A stretch of 64,000 nt of DNA from Apilactobacillus bombintestini (GTDB taxonomy: Bacteria; Bacillota; Bacilli; Lactobacillales; Lactobacillaceae): contig NZ_CP032626.1 in assembly GCF_003627035.1 (NCBI RefSeq), forward strand, positions 248,001 through 312,000. Direction: 5' to 3'. Below the pieces are notes generated by a model. That model worked only from the letters and a program-made list of their open reading frames with translations, was not told the DNA's origin and searched no databases. Positions 8,282 through 16,119 of the stretch are shown here, piece after piece. Each line of letters opens with the position of its first letter. Position 1 is the first letter of the stretch. A program made the position numbers and the translations under genes.

Positions 8282-8302
8282 GAAACATTCCACTAATGTT
8301 TC
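8282..8302. repeat. Inverted repeat between divergent genes
   Basis: 8-bp perfect arms GAAACATT / AATGTTTC with a 5-base centre, between the ABC operon and the APF-like gene. It could be an operator; no binding protein can be named. Confidence 0.4.
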
Positions 8303-8317
8303 ACGCCTGAAATAAAT

Positions 8318-8334
8318 TGTAACAGTACTGTAAC
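8318..8334 (+). promoter_or_regulatory. WalR (YycF)-like box
   Basis: Exact direct repeat TGTAAC-5 bases-TGTAAC, which fits the WalR consensus of two hexamers 11 bases apart. It lies about 70 bases upstream of a secreted peptidoglycan-active protein, the usual class of WalR target. Confidence 0.6.
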
Positions 8335-8406
8335 AATTGCATAACATGTTAGTAATGAACGTACGTTACATTATTACCTGTAATATTTAAGGAGGGAAAA
8401 ACATCT

Positions 8407-8904
8407 ATGCATTCGAATAAAAAAATGATGACATTATTTGTTATGTTCTCATTATTCATTGCGACATTGTTTTTAATACCACAAACTCAAAATGAAGCAC
8501 ATGCTGCAGCTAACGTTGCTACCCAAAATGTGCAAATCAAACACAAGAAATCAAGAAAAGTAAGAAAAGCTAAAAGAGCTAAAAAACATGTAAGAAAAGC
8601 TAGAAAAGTAAGAAAGCATGCTAAGAAGCGTGTTAAACGTGTTCGTGTAGTTCGTCATGTAAGAAGAGCCCACAGAAGTTCTGCTGCAAGAAGAGCTAAA
8701 GCTTGGATTGCTGCCAGAGAATCTGGTGGTTCATACTCTGCTAGAAATGGATCATGTTTCGGTAAATACCAATTATTAATTAGCTACTATGGTGGTAATT
8801 ACTCACACAAGAACCAAGAACGTGTTGCTAACCGATACGTTCACAGTCGTTACGGTTCATGGGTAAATGCTAAGGCATTCTGGAGTACTCATCACTGGTA
8901 CTAA
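8407..8904 (+). CDS. Secreted APF-like protein with transglycosylase-type C-terminal domain
   Basis: Exported protein of 165 residues. A signal peptide is clear (residues 1-33, ending EAHAAA). Residues about 45-92 are almost entirely Lys and Arg with a few Val, Ala and His. Residues about 95-165 match the C-terminal domain of lactobacillar aggregation-promoting factors: AWIAARESGGSYSARNGSCF, GKYQLLISYYGG, NQERVANRYVHSRYGSW and a final HHWY. That domain is related to lytic transglycosylases and acts on or binds peptidoglycan; the Glu of RESGG is the likely catalytic residue. The LysM domain found in many relatives is missing and the polycationic stretch takes its place, perhaps anchoring the protein to teichoic acids. 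GGAGGG precedes the ATG, and a WalR-like box lies upstream. Confidence 0.8.
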   Translation: MHSNKKMMTLFVMFSLFIATLFLIPQTQNEAHAAANVATQNVQIKHKKSRKVRKAKRAKKHVRKARKVRKHAKKRVKRVRVVRHVRRAHRSSAARRAKAWIAARESGGSYSARNGSCFGKYQLLISYYGGNYSHKNQERVANRYVHSRYGSWVNAKAFWSTHHWY

Positions 8905-8907
8905 AAT

Positions 8908-8936
8908 AAAAAGACCTGTAGACAGGTCTTTTTTTA
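8908..8936 (+). terminator. Terminator
   Basis: Stem AAGACCTGT / ACAGGTCTT followed by seven Ts, closing the APF-like gene. Confidence 0.88.
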
Positions 8937-9013
8937 TACCCTTTTTAATCTAGTATTGAAAACTAGGTGATGTAGTTGTACAATGATATAAAATGATATC
9001 GAGGAATGATTAC

Positions 9014-9703
9014 ATGAATTCGAAGATTACAGAAAAGACTACGCAACAAGTAAAACAAAAGTTTAACTGGATTAAAGATAAAACCTACTATTTATTAAAC
9101 GAAATTTTCAGTGCGATTACTCACGGAATTGGTGCTTTATTAGCAATCATCGGTGCCATTGCTTTAATCGTGCATGGAGTACACGCCGGTGGTGGCGTCC
9201 GTATTACTTCTTTTGTAATTTATTCAGTTACATTAGTCGTATTTTATTTAGCATCTACTATGTTTCATAGTTTATATTTCACGAGAGTAGAAAAACTATT
9301 TCAAATTTTCGATCATTCAGCAATCTATTTATTAATTGCCGGAACTTACACTCCTTATTGTCTAGTGGCTATTAAAGGCTGGCTAGGCGGTATTATCCTC
9401 ACAGTTATTTGGATAATGACAGTTCTAGGCATTGTTTACAAATCCATTTGGCTAGGTAAGTTAAAAACTTTATCTACGGTTATTTATGTAGTGATGGGTT
9501 GGATGTGTCTTTTAGGAATCGTTCGTTTGTATTACTACTTAGGTATTCATGGTTTTCTACTATTATTATTTGGTGGAATTGCCTTTACCGTGGGAGCGGT
9601 AATTTATAGTTTCAAACGTATTCCTTTCGGTCATGTAATCTGGCACGTCTTTGTGTTGCTAGGTACGATTCTAATGTACATTTCTATTTATTTATATGTA
9701 TAA
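9014..9703 (+). CDS. Haemolysin III family membrane protein (TrhA/YqfA type)
   Basis: Integral membrane protein of the PAQR/haemolysin III family, 229 residues and about seven membrane segments. Family marks are EIFSAITHGIGALLAIIG near residue 27, the STMFHS segment, FDHSAIYLLIAGTYTPYC and the final FGHVIWHVFVLLG; the conserved Ser, His and Asp residues are thought to bind a metal as in the adiponectin receptor fold. The start is the ATG at 9014, eight bases after GAGGA; an upstream in-frame ATG at 8993 has no ribosome site. The cellular role is not well known; E. coli YqfA/TrhA affects membrane energetics. It is a single gene between two terminators. Confidence 0.86.
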   Translation: MNSKITEKTTQQVKQKFNWIKDKTYYLLNEIFSAITHGIGALLAIIGAIALIVHGVHAGGGVRITSFVIYSVTLVVFYLASTMFHSLYFTRVEKLFQIFDHSAIYLLIAGTYTPYCLVAIKGWLGGIILTVIWIMTVLGIVYKSIWLGKLKTLSTVIYVVMGWMCLLGIVRLYYYLGIHGFLLLLFGGIAFTVGAVIYSFKRIPFGHVIWHVFVLLGTILMYISIYLYV

Positions 9704-9714
9704 GATAAAAAATA

Positions 9715-9753
9715 AACGCTAAGTTAGTTATAAATGGCTAACTTGGCGTTTTT
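9715..9753. terminator. Bidirectional terminator
   Basis: Stem AACGCTAAGTTAG / CTAACTTGGCGTT (one mismatch) with TTTTT on the plus strand and T-rich sequence on the minus strand, shared by the convergent haemolysin III and SMR genes. Confidence 0.8.
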
Positions 9754-10075
9754 ATTTGGCACTAAATAAGTTAAGTAGAATAACTCCTGCCACGATTAAG
9801 ATCACTCCTAGCATACTGATAATGTTAAGTTGTTCTTTATAGATTAGGGTTGCTATTGCAGTAGTAGCTAAAATACCGATGGCACTCCAGTTTGCATAGG
9901 CAATGTTTAAAGGAATTTTAACCATGGCTAGCGACAAAAAGTAAAAGCAAAGGGCAAAAGAAACCAACGAACCAATAGTAGGTAACAATTTGGTGAAACC
10001 TAATGACATTTTTAATAGGTTAGTGCCGATTAATTCGCCCACGATAGCAAGCGCTAAAAATACGTAGTAAAACAT
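9752..10075 (-). CDS. SMR-family small multidrug/guanidinium transporter
   Basis: Four-helix small multidrug resistance protein of 107 residues, the normal length. The essential membrane Glu is at position 14 in AIVGELIGTNLLKMS, and the SMR block IAYANWSAIG lies in helix 3. It probably works as an antiparallel dimer exchanging protons for a cationic compound. The sequence alone does not show whether it belongs to the multidrug (EmrE) or the guanidinium (Gdx/SugE) subtype. GAGGT precedes the ATG. It is divergent from the nitroreductase gene, and the 158-base space between them holds the palindromic operator described separately, so shared control is possible. Confidence 0.85.
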   Translation of the reverse strand: MFYYVFLALAIVGELIGTNLLKMSLGFTKLLPTIGSLVSFALCFYFLSLAMVKIPLNIAYANWSAIGILATTAIATLIYKEQLNIISMLGVILIVAGVILLNLFSAK

Positions 10076-10171
10076 ATTAATTTACCTCATCCAACAAATA
10101 TTATATTTTATAAGTAAATAATAACATTTAGTATTTGTTTTGGCTAAAGAAATCTTTTTTTATAAAATCTC

Positions 10172-10199
10172 TTTACTTACAAAAAGTAAGTGTTATAAT
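10172..10199 (+). promoter_or_regulatory. Nitroreductase promoter with palindromic operator
   Basis: A TATAAT box (10194-10199) lies right after the inverted repeat ACTTAC-5 bases-GTAAGT (10175-10191), which covers the -35 to -10 spacer. A related site lies before the other nitroreductase gene (24981-25000). The arrangement suits a MarR/HxlR-type repressor. Confidence 0.65.
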
Positions 10200-10233
10200 G
10201 TAATTAATCACTTACGAAAAGGGGAAGATTTAC

Positions 10234-10836
10234 ATGAAGACTCAACTATTAGATTTACAAAAACAACGTCGTTCTATCTACGCTTTAGGTAGAAACGTTA
10301 ACCAAACTCCAGAAGAATTAACTGAATTTATCGAAAACACTATTAAGGAAGCTCCTTCAGCTTTCAACAGCCAATCCACTCGTGCCGTAGTTCTATTTAA
10401 CGACTACCAAGACAAGATCTGGGACATGGTTTTAGATAACTTAAAGCCACACTTGAAGTCAGATGATGCTGTTAAGGCAACTACTGAAAAGATTAACGGC
10501 TTTAAGAACGGTTTTGCTACTATTCTATACTTCACTGATATGGATGTAGTTCACGGCCTAGAAAAGAACTTCCCAGCATACGCTGACAACTTCTACGACT
10601 GGTCAGAACAAGCACAAGGTAACGCTCAATACGCTGTATGGACTGGTTTAGCTGAAAACGGTATTGGTGCTAACGTACAACACTACAATCCACTAATTGA
10701 TGCTGATGTTGCTAAAGAATTCGATATTCCAGCTAACTGGAAGCTACGTGCTGAAATGGTATTTGGTTCTATCGAAGCTCCTGCACAAGCTAAGGACTAC
10801 ATGGACGACAAAGATCGTTTCAAGATGTTCAAATAA
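10234..10836 (+). CDS. Nitroreductase family protein (Frm2-like)
   Basis: Flavin (FMN)-dependent oxidoreductase of 200 residues in the nitroreductase fold. It has the N-terminal RRSIYALGRNV, the APSAFNSQSTRAVVLF motif of the Frm2/Hbn1-like branch (about residues 41-56), QGNAQYAVWTGLAENGIGAN for the central helix, and a C-terminal MVFGSIEAPA. Such enzymes reduce nitro- or quinone compounds with NAD(P)H; the natural substrate is not known. GGGGAAG precedes the ATG. Strong codon bias suggests high expression. It is preceded by a promoter with a palindromic operator that is shared in form with the nitroreductase gene at 25027, suggesting one stress regulator for both. Confidence 0.87.
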   Translation: MKTQLLDLQKQRRSIYALGRNVNQTPEELTEFIENTIKEAPSAFNSQSTRAVVLFNDYQDKIWDMVLDNLKPHLKSDDAVKATTEKINGFKNGFATILYFTDMDVVHGLEKNFPAYADNFYDWSEQAQGNAQYAVWTGLAENGIGANVQHYNPLIDADVAKEFDIPANWKLRAEMVFGSIEAPAQAKDYMDDKDRFKMFK

Positions 10837-10855
10837 TCAATAATTAAAGATAAAT

Positions 10856-10888
10856 AAAAAGACTGGATTTTCATCCAGTCTTTTTTTA
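10856..10888. terminator. Bidirectional terminator
   Basis: Stem GACTGGAT / ATCCAGTC with seven Ts rightward and an A-tract on the other side, between the convergent nitroreductase and DUF3290-DUF421 genes. Confidence 0.88.
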
Positions 10889-10892
10889 TGCA

Positions 10893-12236
10893 TTATTTTC
10901 TAATGCCACGGTTATTATTATCACGCTTAGGTGCTCTAGGTTTATCTTCACTAGTAGAAGTGCTGTCAGGATCTTTATCTACTGAGGATGACTTCTTACC
11001 CATGTGACGTTTTTGTGCTAATTCTTTCATTTGTTGTAAAGCTTTAGCATTACGAATACCTTCGGGAGTAAGGTGATGATTATGTCCGAAGTTTTGTACT
11101 TGTTGAGCTAATTCATAATACCAAGGACGAGTAGCATGACTTGGGTAAGCAATGATTACCAAATGATCATCTACATATTGTCCTAAGAAAATTTGAGAAA
11201 TTTCTTTGTGGGCATCCTTAGCTAAGTTTTCTACCCAATCATGGTCATGACCCATACGTTCTAGTACGTCTTCGTTAATGGCACCATCGGTAATAATAGG
11301 GTAACTTAATGATTCGTCACCGAATGTGGTAACAGTAAGTTGTCCATTTTGTTCTAGTACCGCAGATTTAACATCTTGGAAGTTACTAATACCTTTAGTA
11401 CGTAACTTAAAGGATAAATCGGAAGCTGACATTCCGTTCTTTAGGGCGGTGTCTACATTAATAATTCCGTTATTAATAATGTTTTGTGGTTCACCGGCCA
11501 ACAAGCGCCTAAAGATAGGGAACTGACGACTTAAAATACGGCTGACAAAAATAATCAATGACCAAATTAACAAGACGATGAAGAATTGAAGAGTAGTAAT
11601 GGCTTGATTGTAAATCATACCACCAATAATACCCCCAAGTACGTAGTTTTGAATTTGATCGACCGCATTAGAAGGAGCCAAGTTACCTTTACCAGATAAG
11701 TTGATTTGTACTACTAATACCACGAATCCGATTAAGAATTTAAATAAGATTTCTAAGTATTCGGAATTCAAATTACCAATGTTTAATTCAGTGCGGTCAT
11801 GGTAAGTAACTTCACTAGGAATTAAGCGAATAGGTTGTAGACGATAACTATTGTAGCTGGTATTAAAGTCAGCTTGATAATAATTACGTCCTACCTTCAC
11901 AGTCATACCATTGGTTAATTGAGTGGAACTTACGTAAATTTGTGAAGTAGATACGTGTTTGTTTCTACTAATATCTTTAACCATTTGCGTAGTTTGTGAA
12001 TTTTGTGATGACGAATTCTTTTGTTGCATAATATTGCTGAATCCAATACTAATTGAAAGAATGGCCACCAAAATCATGGTGATAAATAAGTCTCGGTACT
12101 TTAAGTTAGTACGATCGCGCATGTATTTAAAACCATTAAAGATAATCATTATTCCCACCACAACGGCTAAAGCCACTAATAGATATGTAACCAAAGTATT
12201 AGGGTGAGTTAAATAATTATATGAATATAAATCCAT
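10893..12236 (-). CDS. Fused DUF3290-DUF421 (YetF-like) membrane protein
   Basis: Membrane protein of 447 residues that joins two families usually encoded as separate neighbours in lactobacilli. Residues about 1-150 fit DUF3290: two membrane helices, the FKYMRDRTNLKYRDL loop, then a soluble extracytoplasmic part. Residues about 155-330 fit DUF421/YetF: three membrane helices, SRQFPIFRRLLAGEPQNIIN, and the cytoplasmic DLSFKLRTKGISNFQDVKSA and VLEQNGQLTV. A further segment of about 110 residues ends in a low-complexity charged tail (SSSVDKDPDSTSTSEDKP). The join is in frame with no stop, so it is a true fusion in this sequence. AGGTGAT precedes the ATG. Function is unknown; YetF relatives in Bacillus are spore or envelope proteins. 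Confidence 0.78.
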   Translation of the reverse strand: MDLYSYNYLTHPNTLVTYLLVALAVVVGIMIIFNGFKYMRDRTNLKYRDLFITMILVAILSISIGFSNIMQQKNSSSQNSQTTQMVKDISRNKHVSTSQIYVSSTQLTNGMTVKVGRNYYQADFNTSYNSYRLQPIRLIPSEVTYHDRTELNIGNLNSEYLEILFKFLIGFVVLVVQINLSGKGNLAPSNAVDQIQNYVLGGIIGGMIYNQAITTLQFFIVLLIWSLIIFVSRILSRQFPIFRRLLAGEPQNIINNGIINVDTALKNGMSASDLSFKLRTKGISNFQDVKSAVLEQNGQLTVTTFGDESLSYPIITDGAINEDVLERMGHDHDWVENLAKDAHKEISQIFLGQYVDDHLVIIAYPSHATRPWYYELAQQVQNFGHNHHLTPEGIRNAKALQQMKELAQKRHMGKKSSSVDKDPDSTSTSEDKPRAPKRDNNNRGIRK

Positions 12237-12305
12237 AAAATCACCTGTATTCTATATATTTTACATTGATTATTATAGGACTAATTAGATACGAACGCCA
12301 CATTC

Positions 12306-12322
12306 TGTAACATCTCAGTAAT
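12306..12322 (+). promoter_or_regulatory. WalR-like box (second half imperfect)
   Basis: TGTAAC-5 bases-AGTAAT upstream of a secreted NlpC/P60 endopeptidase; the first half is exact and the second has one mismatch to TGTWAH. A TATAAT box follows at 12376-12381 with no good -35, as expected of an activator-dependent promoter. Confidence 0.45.
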
Positions 12323-12443
12323 AATCTTTAATCGAATTGCAACATTGTTGTGTCTGCTGTGTAATAATCATTCCCTATAATATGCATTGTTAAGTAATTA
12401 AGACAATTACATATTCTAAATGGAAAAGGGATGGCTAAATTTT

Positions 12444-12920
12444 ATGAAAACTATGAGCAAACGAAGTGTCGTTTTAATGGCGATGGCAATGTTAACCCTA
12501 TTTACTTTATTCGCTTTTGTGCAATCCAATCAACACACTGCTAGCGCTAAGACACGTACTCGTAGTCGTTTCAGCAGAATTTACCGCGTTGCTAGAAGAA
12601 AGCTTGGTAGACCATATGTATATGGTGCAGCTGGTCCCAACCGTTTTGATTGTTCTGGTTTCGTTAAATATGTTTACCGTCATGGTGCACATAAACGCTT
12701 AGCTAGAACCGCTCAAATGCAATACCGCCACGGTAGAAAGATTAGAGCAAGACACGCTAGACGTGGCGATCTAGTTTTCTTCGGAGGCAGTAAGTATAGC
12801 ATTTACCACGTAGGTATCATCATTGGTAAGAACCGTATGATTGATGCGCAAAACCGTGGGGTAGTAACTGAAGCTATTCATGCTCCTTGGTGGCATGTAG
12901 TAGGTTACGCCAGAGTTTAA
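12444..12920 (+). CDS. Secreted NlpC/P60 cell-wall endopeptidase
   Basis: Exported peptidoglycan hydrolase of 158 residues that should cut the D-Glu to diamino acid bond of stem peptides. The signal peptide covers about residues 1-35 (ending TASAK). A single NlpC/P60 domain follows: RKLGRPYVYGAAGPNRFDCS with catalytic Cys70, GDLVFF, and YHVGIIIGKNRMIDA with His122. The third polar residue is not clear (IDAQN where many relatives have His). There is no LysM or SH3 domain, and the mature protein is very rich in Arg, Lys and His. The ATG at 12444 is chosen because AAAGGGATGG lies before it, while the upstream in-frame ATG at 12420 has no ribosome site. Confidence 0.86.
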   Translation: MKTMSKRSVVLMAMAMLTLFTLFAFVQSNQHTASAKTRTRSRFSRIYRVARRKLGRPYVYGAAGPNRFDCSGFVKYVYRHGAHKRLARTAQMQYRHGRKIRARHARRGDLVFFGGSKYSIYHVGIIIGKNRMIDAQNRGVVTEAIHAPWWHVVGYARV

Positions 12921-12934
12921 TATGAAATTGACTA

Positions 12935-12960
12935 AGTCCAGCTTCGGCTGGGCTTTTTTC
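12935..12960 (+). terminator. Terminator with TTCG tetraloop
   Basis: 8-bp stem AGTCCAGC / GCTGGGCT closed by TTCG and followed by a T-run, after the NlpC/P60 gene. Confidence 0.9.
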
Positions 12961-13025
12961 ATGATAAAATTTACCGTCGTGTATGGTAAGATATTAGATA
13001 GATTAGAAGTTAGGAATGTTATTTA

Positions 13026-13517
13026 ATGAAAAAAATATTTTGGGATGAAGTAAAGTTTCATAAAGTGAAATTTTATTTCACCGTTACCCCTGCAGGAATT
13101 AATTTTATTAATAATCCCAACACGGGCATTTCCAATATTTATAATTTTTATCCTAAGCTGGATGCGGAATTTAAATTAGGGGACACTACTACAAAACCCT
13201 ACCGTAAAGAATTAGCTCAATATCTATCCGGTAAAAGAACTACTTTTGATTTACCAGTAGATATTGATGAAGATGCAGATACACAACGCATTTATCAATT
13301 AATTCAACAAATTCCTTACGGTACGACTACTAATTTAATAGATTTTTGTAAGCAACATGAATTAGATACTAAACAAGTGAAAAAAGCTATTTTAACTAAT
13401 CCATTAATTATTTGGATTCCTACTCATCGTATTGTGGGAATTGATTATGCCGCTAGTTACCGTAAAGTGGCGGATTTAAATTATTATTTAATCCAACTAG
13501 AACAAAGTAACTATTAA
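13026..13517 (+). CDS. Ogt/ATL-like DNA alkyltransferase homologue lacking the catalytic cysteine
   Basis: Protein of 163 residues that aligns with O6-alkylguanine-DNA alkyltransferases. Residues 91-100 hold the IPYGTTT region that corresponds to the Ogt block IPYGxT, and residues 130-138 read WIPTHRIVG where active enzymes have PCHRVIG. The acceptor cysteine is therefore threonine (codon ACT at 13422-13424). The usual Gly-Tyr-Ala-Gly-Gly segment is also degraded (YAASYRKVADLNYYL), and an Arg that intercalates into DNA appears to be Lys. It cannot work as a suicide methyltransferase. It could be an alkyltransferase-like protein that flags lesions for excision repair, or a decayed copy. It starts one short gap after the NlpC gene terminator and is followed by ydbS after ten bases. 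Confidence 0.72.
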   Translation: MKKIFWDEVKFHKVKFYFTVTPAGINFINNPNTGISNIYNFYPKLDAEFKLGDTTTKPYRKELAQYLSGKRTTFDLPVDIDEDADTQRIYQLIQQIPYGTTTNLIDFCKQHELDTKQVKKAILTNPLIIWIPTHRIVGIDYAASYRKVADLNYYLIQLEQSNY

Positions 13518-13527
13518 GGAGTTTTAT

Positions 13528-13989
13528 ATGAAGAAATTACCCAAAACCGTTAAAAAAGTATGGTGCATTACTGCTTGGTTAGTATTACTAGTAGAAATTA
13601 TCATATTGGTAGGGTTATATATTGCGGGAAACATTTACGACTGGTATGAAGGCTGGCTAGCTGGACTTGCCGGTTTATTTTTAGTTATTTTCTTAGCCAA
13701 AATGATATTAATTCCCTATCGTTATGCCTTTCATCAATATGAAATCGCCACTGATCATGTAGGAATTAAAAAGGGCTTTATTTTTCGTAGCCAATACACG
13801 ATTCCTATTGCACGTGTACAAAACGTTAATTTAAACCAAGGCCCGATATTAACTGCCTTTAAGTTATACAAAGTATCGGTAGACACTGCTGGTGACAGTC
13901 ATTCTATTGATGCAGTTACATATAAAGAAGCTGACCAAATCAGAAAGCAAGTAATGCAACTTGCTATGGAGGCCCGCAATGCAAGATAA
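13528..13989 (+). CDS. ydbS: YdbS-like membrane protein with bPH2 domain
   Basis: Membrane protein of 153 residues. Two hydrophobic helices (about residues 13-35 and 42-62) are followed by one bacterial PH-like domain (bPH2, DUF304): YEIATDHVGIKKGFIFRSQY, TIPIARVQNVNLNQGP, LYKVSVDTAG. It overlaps the next gene by 11 bases and pairs with it, as ydbS-ydbT do in Bacillus and other Firmicutes. There the pair adds to resistance against some bacteriocins and other envelope-active agents; a role here is inference. GGAG precedes the ATG. It probably forms a membrane complex with its three-domain partner. Confidence 0.83.
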   Translation: MKKLPKTVKKVWCITAWLVLLVEIIILVGLYIAGNIYDWYEGWLAGLAGLFLVIFLAKMILIPYRYAFHQYEIATDHVGIKKGFIFRSQYTIPIARVQNVNLNQGPILTAFKLYKVSVDTAGDSHSIDAVTYKEADQIRKQVMQLAMEARNAR

Positions 13990-15424
13990 ACACTTACATC
14001 CGTTGGCTATTATTTTCTATATTAGATCGATAATCGTACCGATTATTTGGTTGGTATTGGTGCAATTTAAAGAATCTTTTGGCTGGTTCTGGAATTCGGC
14101 AGCAGTAGGTGCTTTACTAGTTTACATTCTGGTTTATTACTGGAACTTTAAATATTCGATTTTAGATAATCAAATTGTGATTAAAAAGGGAATAATTTTT
14201 AAAAAGCAAATCCATATTCCTTATGAACGAATTCAAAGTATTCATCATAGCCAATGGTTCTTTTTAAAACCCTTTAACTTAGAAGAATTAGTCATTGAAA
14301 ATGCGGGACATGATGGATCAGAATCTAAACTGAAATTTTCCGTAGTTAGTGAAGAAATGGGACAAATCCTAGAGCAAAAGCATCATCAAGCTTTACATGG
14401 TGGGATTGAAGATGAAGACACTACCGATGTAGTAGGTGATGATGAAACATCAGCAGAAGATGCCCAAGTGGATGCTAAATATAGTATCGATGAGCATGAC
14501 ATGCGTTGGTTTGGGATGACTAGTTTTAGATTCTTTTTCTTCTTATTGATTGTGGGTCGTTTTTATGACAGTTCATTGAACGTATATTTGCAGAAAATAG
14601 AAGACGGGGTAATTGCTACTATTCAAGCGTGGAGTGTAGCAGGCATTATCATTAGTGGTATTTTGGCACTATTATTAAGTTTTCTAATTTCGTTTATTAG
14701 TATATGGTTTCAATACTATGGATTTACGTTAGTTCGTCAGGACGGATACTTAATCTTTAGTCGCGGAATTATTCAAACTAGTCGTATAAAGATTGCTACC
14801 AATCGTATTCAAAGTGTGGCCTTAGAACAAAACATTTTGCGTAATTGGTGTCATTTAGTAACGGTAAAAATTGTGATGGTTTCCGATGAAAACGAAAAAG
14901 CTTCACAACAACAACCCGTAATTTTGCCGGTAGTAGAAAATGCTAAATTGTGGGCAACTTTAAAAGAATTTTTACCTTGGTTACCCCAACAAAAGCCTAG
15001 TCGATCTGTACCTAGAAAGTACGCTTGGTGGTTATTTTTCCGTAACGCTGGTTGGCTATTAATTCCAGTTGTTAGTTTAGCCTTCTACAGCTGGCAGGCT
15101 GCGTTGGTAGTAGGCATACTAGTAGCAATATTTATGTTATTGGATACCTACTACAAATATTTAAATACCGGAGTAGGTTTAACAGGTAATAGCAAAGAAG
15201 ACTATTTAGTTACACACACTAGTCGTTTATTCTATCGTCGTACCAACTATGTAGATTGGCATCACATACAATCGATGGAATTTAGACAATCCATGTGGAT
15301 GCCTAAAAAACGTTTAGCTCATTTAGTGGTAACTGTTCGTAGTGGATCATCTGCATTACGAACCGAAGTTAGATATGTGAATGCTGCAGATGCTAAAAAA
15401 GTCTATGCATGGTATCAACAATAA
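13979..15424 (+). CDS. ydbT: YdbT-like membrane protein with three bPH2 domains
   Basis: Partner of the preceding gene, 481 residues. It contains three PH-like segments, each after a pair of membrane helices: about residues 55-125 (YSILDNQIVIKKGIIFKKQI, HIPYERIQSIHHSQWFF), about 255-330 (YGFTLVRQDGYLIFSRGIIQ, KIATNRIQSVALEQNILR) and about 395-475 (RTNYVDWHHIQSMEFRQS). An acidic linker (EDEDTTDVVGDDETSAEDAQ) joins the first two. The ATG at 13979 is chosen because ATGGAGG lies just before it; the reading frame can be extended a few codons upstream without a ribosome site. A terminator follows, closing an operon that may begin with the Ogt-like gene. Confidence 0.82.
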   Translation: MQDKHLHPLAIIFYIRSIIVPIIWLVLVQFKESFGWFWNSAAVGALLVYILVYYWNFKYSILDNQIVIKKGIIFKKQIHIPYERIQSIHHSQWFFLKPFNLEELVIENAGHDGSESKLKFSVVSEEMGQILEQKHHQALHGGIEDEDTTDVVGDDETSAEDAQVDAKYSIDEHDMRWFGMTSFRFFFFLLIVGRFYDSSLNVYLQKIEDGVIATIQAWSVAGIIISGILALLLSFLISFISIWFQYYGFTLVRQDGYLIFSRGIIQTSRIKIATNRIQSVALEQNILRNWCHLVTVKIVMVSDENEKASQQQPVILPVVENAKLWATLKEFLPWLPQQKPSRSVPRKYAWWLFFRNAGWLLIPVVSLAFYSWQAALVVGILVAIFMLLDTYYKYLNTGVGLTGNSKEDYLVTHTSRLFYRRTNYVDWHHIQSMEFRQSMWMPKKRLAHLVVTVRSGSSALRTEVRYVNAADAKKVYAWYQQ

Positions 15425-15444
15425 AAATTTAATAAAAAAATTTT

Positions 15445-15488
15445 AGTAAGAGGAAACGCTTATATAACAACGTTTTCTCTTACTTTTT
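15445..15488 (+). terminator. Terminator
   Basis: 14-base arms AGTAAGAGGAAACG / CGTTTTCTCTTACT with a G-T pair, followed by TTTTTG, after ydbT. Confidence 0.85.
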
Positions 15489-15585
15489 GTTAGCACTAAT
15501 AAAATATATCGTACACAAACTATTGACACAAGATTAAAATCCTTTATTATAGTTAATGTAATATAAATTAAGGGGGTTCATATTT

Positions 15586-15930
15586 ATGAAACTAACTATT
15601 ACAGATGCAGCAAAAGAAAAGATTCAAAACAAAGTTCAAGGCAACGCTAAGTTCTTCTTGAGTTTAGATGACGGTGTTGGAAACTTTTCCGACGCAGGTT
15701 CCTGCGCTATTGATACATCTTTTGATTTGATTGCAGTTGACCCTGATTTGGAAGACAAAGACTTCAATGCTAGTATGGATTCTGATTTAGGTAAGGTTTA
15801 CTACAAAGATTACAGTGAATCATACTTAGATCAAAACTTAAAACTAGATGTTAAGTACAATTCATTAATTCTATCTGGTGACTCAGGTATGATTGATGGA
15901 AACGTACCAGTGGTAGACAAACGTAAATAA
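15586..15930 (+). CDS. HesB/IscA-related FeS biosynthesis family protein (cysteine-poor)
   Basis: Small soluble protein of 114 residues of the type annotated in lactobacilli as iron-sulfur cluster biosynthesis family protein. It shows the LDDGVGNFSDAGSCAIDTSF segment (about residues 27-46), KVYYKDYSESYLDQNLKLDV and LILSGDSGMIDGNV. Classical IscA/HesB proteins hold iron with a Cys-Gly-Cys pair near the C-terminus; that motif is absent and the only cysteine is Cys39, so metal or cluster binding cannot be assumed. AGGGGG precedes the ATG. It is a single gene with terminators on both sides. The family is recognised; the biochemical role is open. Confidence 0.72.
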   Translation: MKLTITDAAKEKIQNKVQGNAKFFLSLDDGVGNFSDAGSCAIDTSFDLIAVDPDLEDKDFNASMDSDLGKVYYKDYSESYLDQNLKLDVKYNSLILSGDSGMIDGNVPVVDKRK

Positions 15931-16010
15931 TATTTAAGAATTAATTTATAGATAACAAAAAAACAATATTTTAGCTTAATTAAACAAAAACAATATGGTA
16001 TATGGTAGAA

Positions 16011-16042
16011 AAAACGACTGTTCAGCGGCAGTCGTTTTTTTA
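16011..16042 (+). terminator. Terminator
   Basis: Stem AACGACTG / CAGTCGTT with an 8-base loop followed by seven Ts, after the FeS-family gene. Confidence 0.88.
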
Positions 16043-16119
16043 TTTAAGCAGATGATTTGGTAAAGTATCGATTAATTGATAGAATACTGACAAATAATAA
16101 GTAAAAGGAGTCGAGTGAA

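Noticed and set aside
12517-12702. Overlapping 61-codon frames on both strands within the NlpC/P60 gene
   Set aside because: No ribosome sites and composition typical of shifted frames; the NlpC frame has the catalytic motifs.
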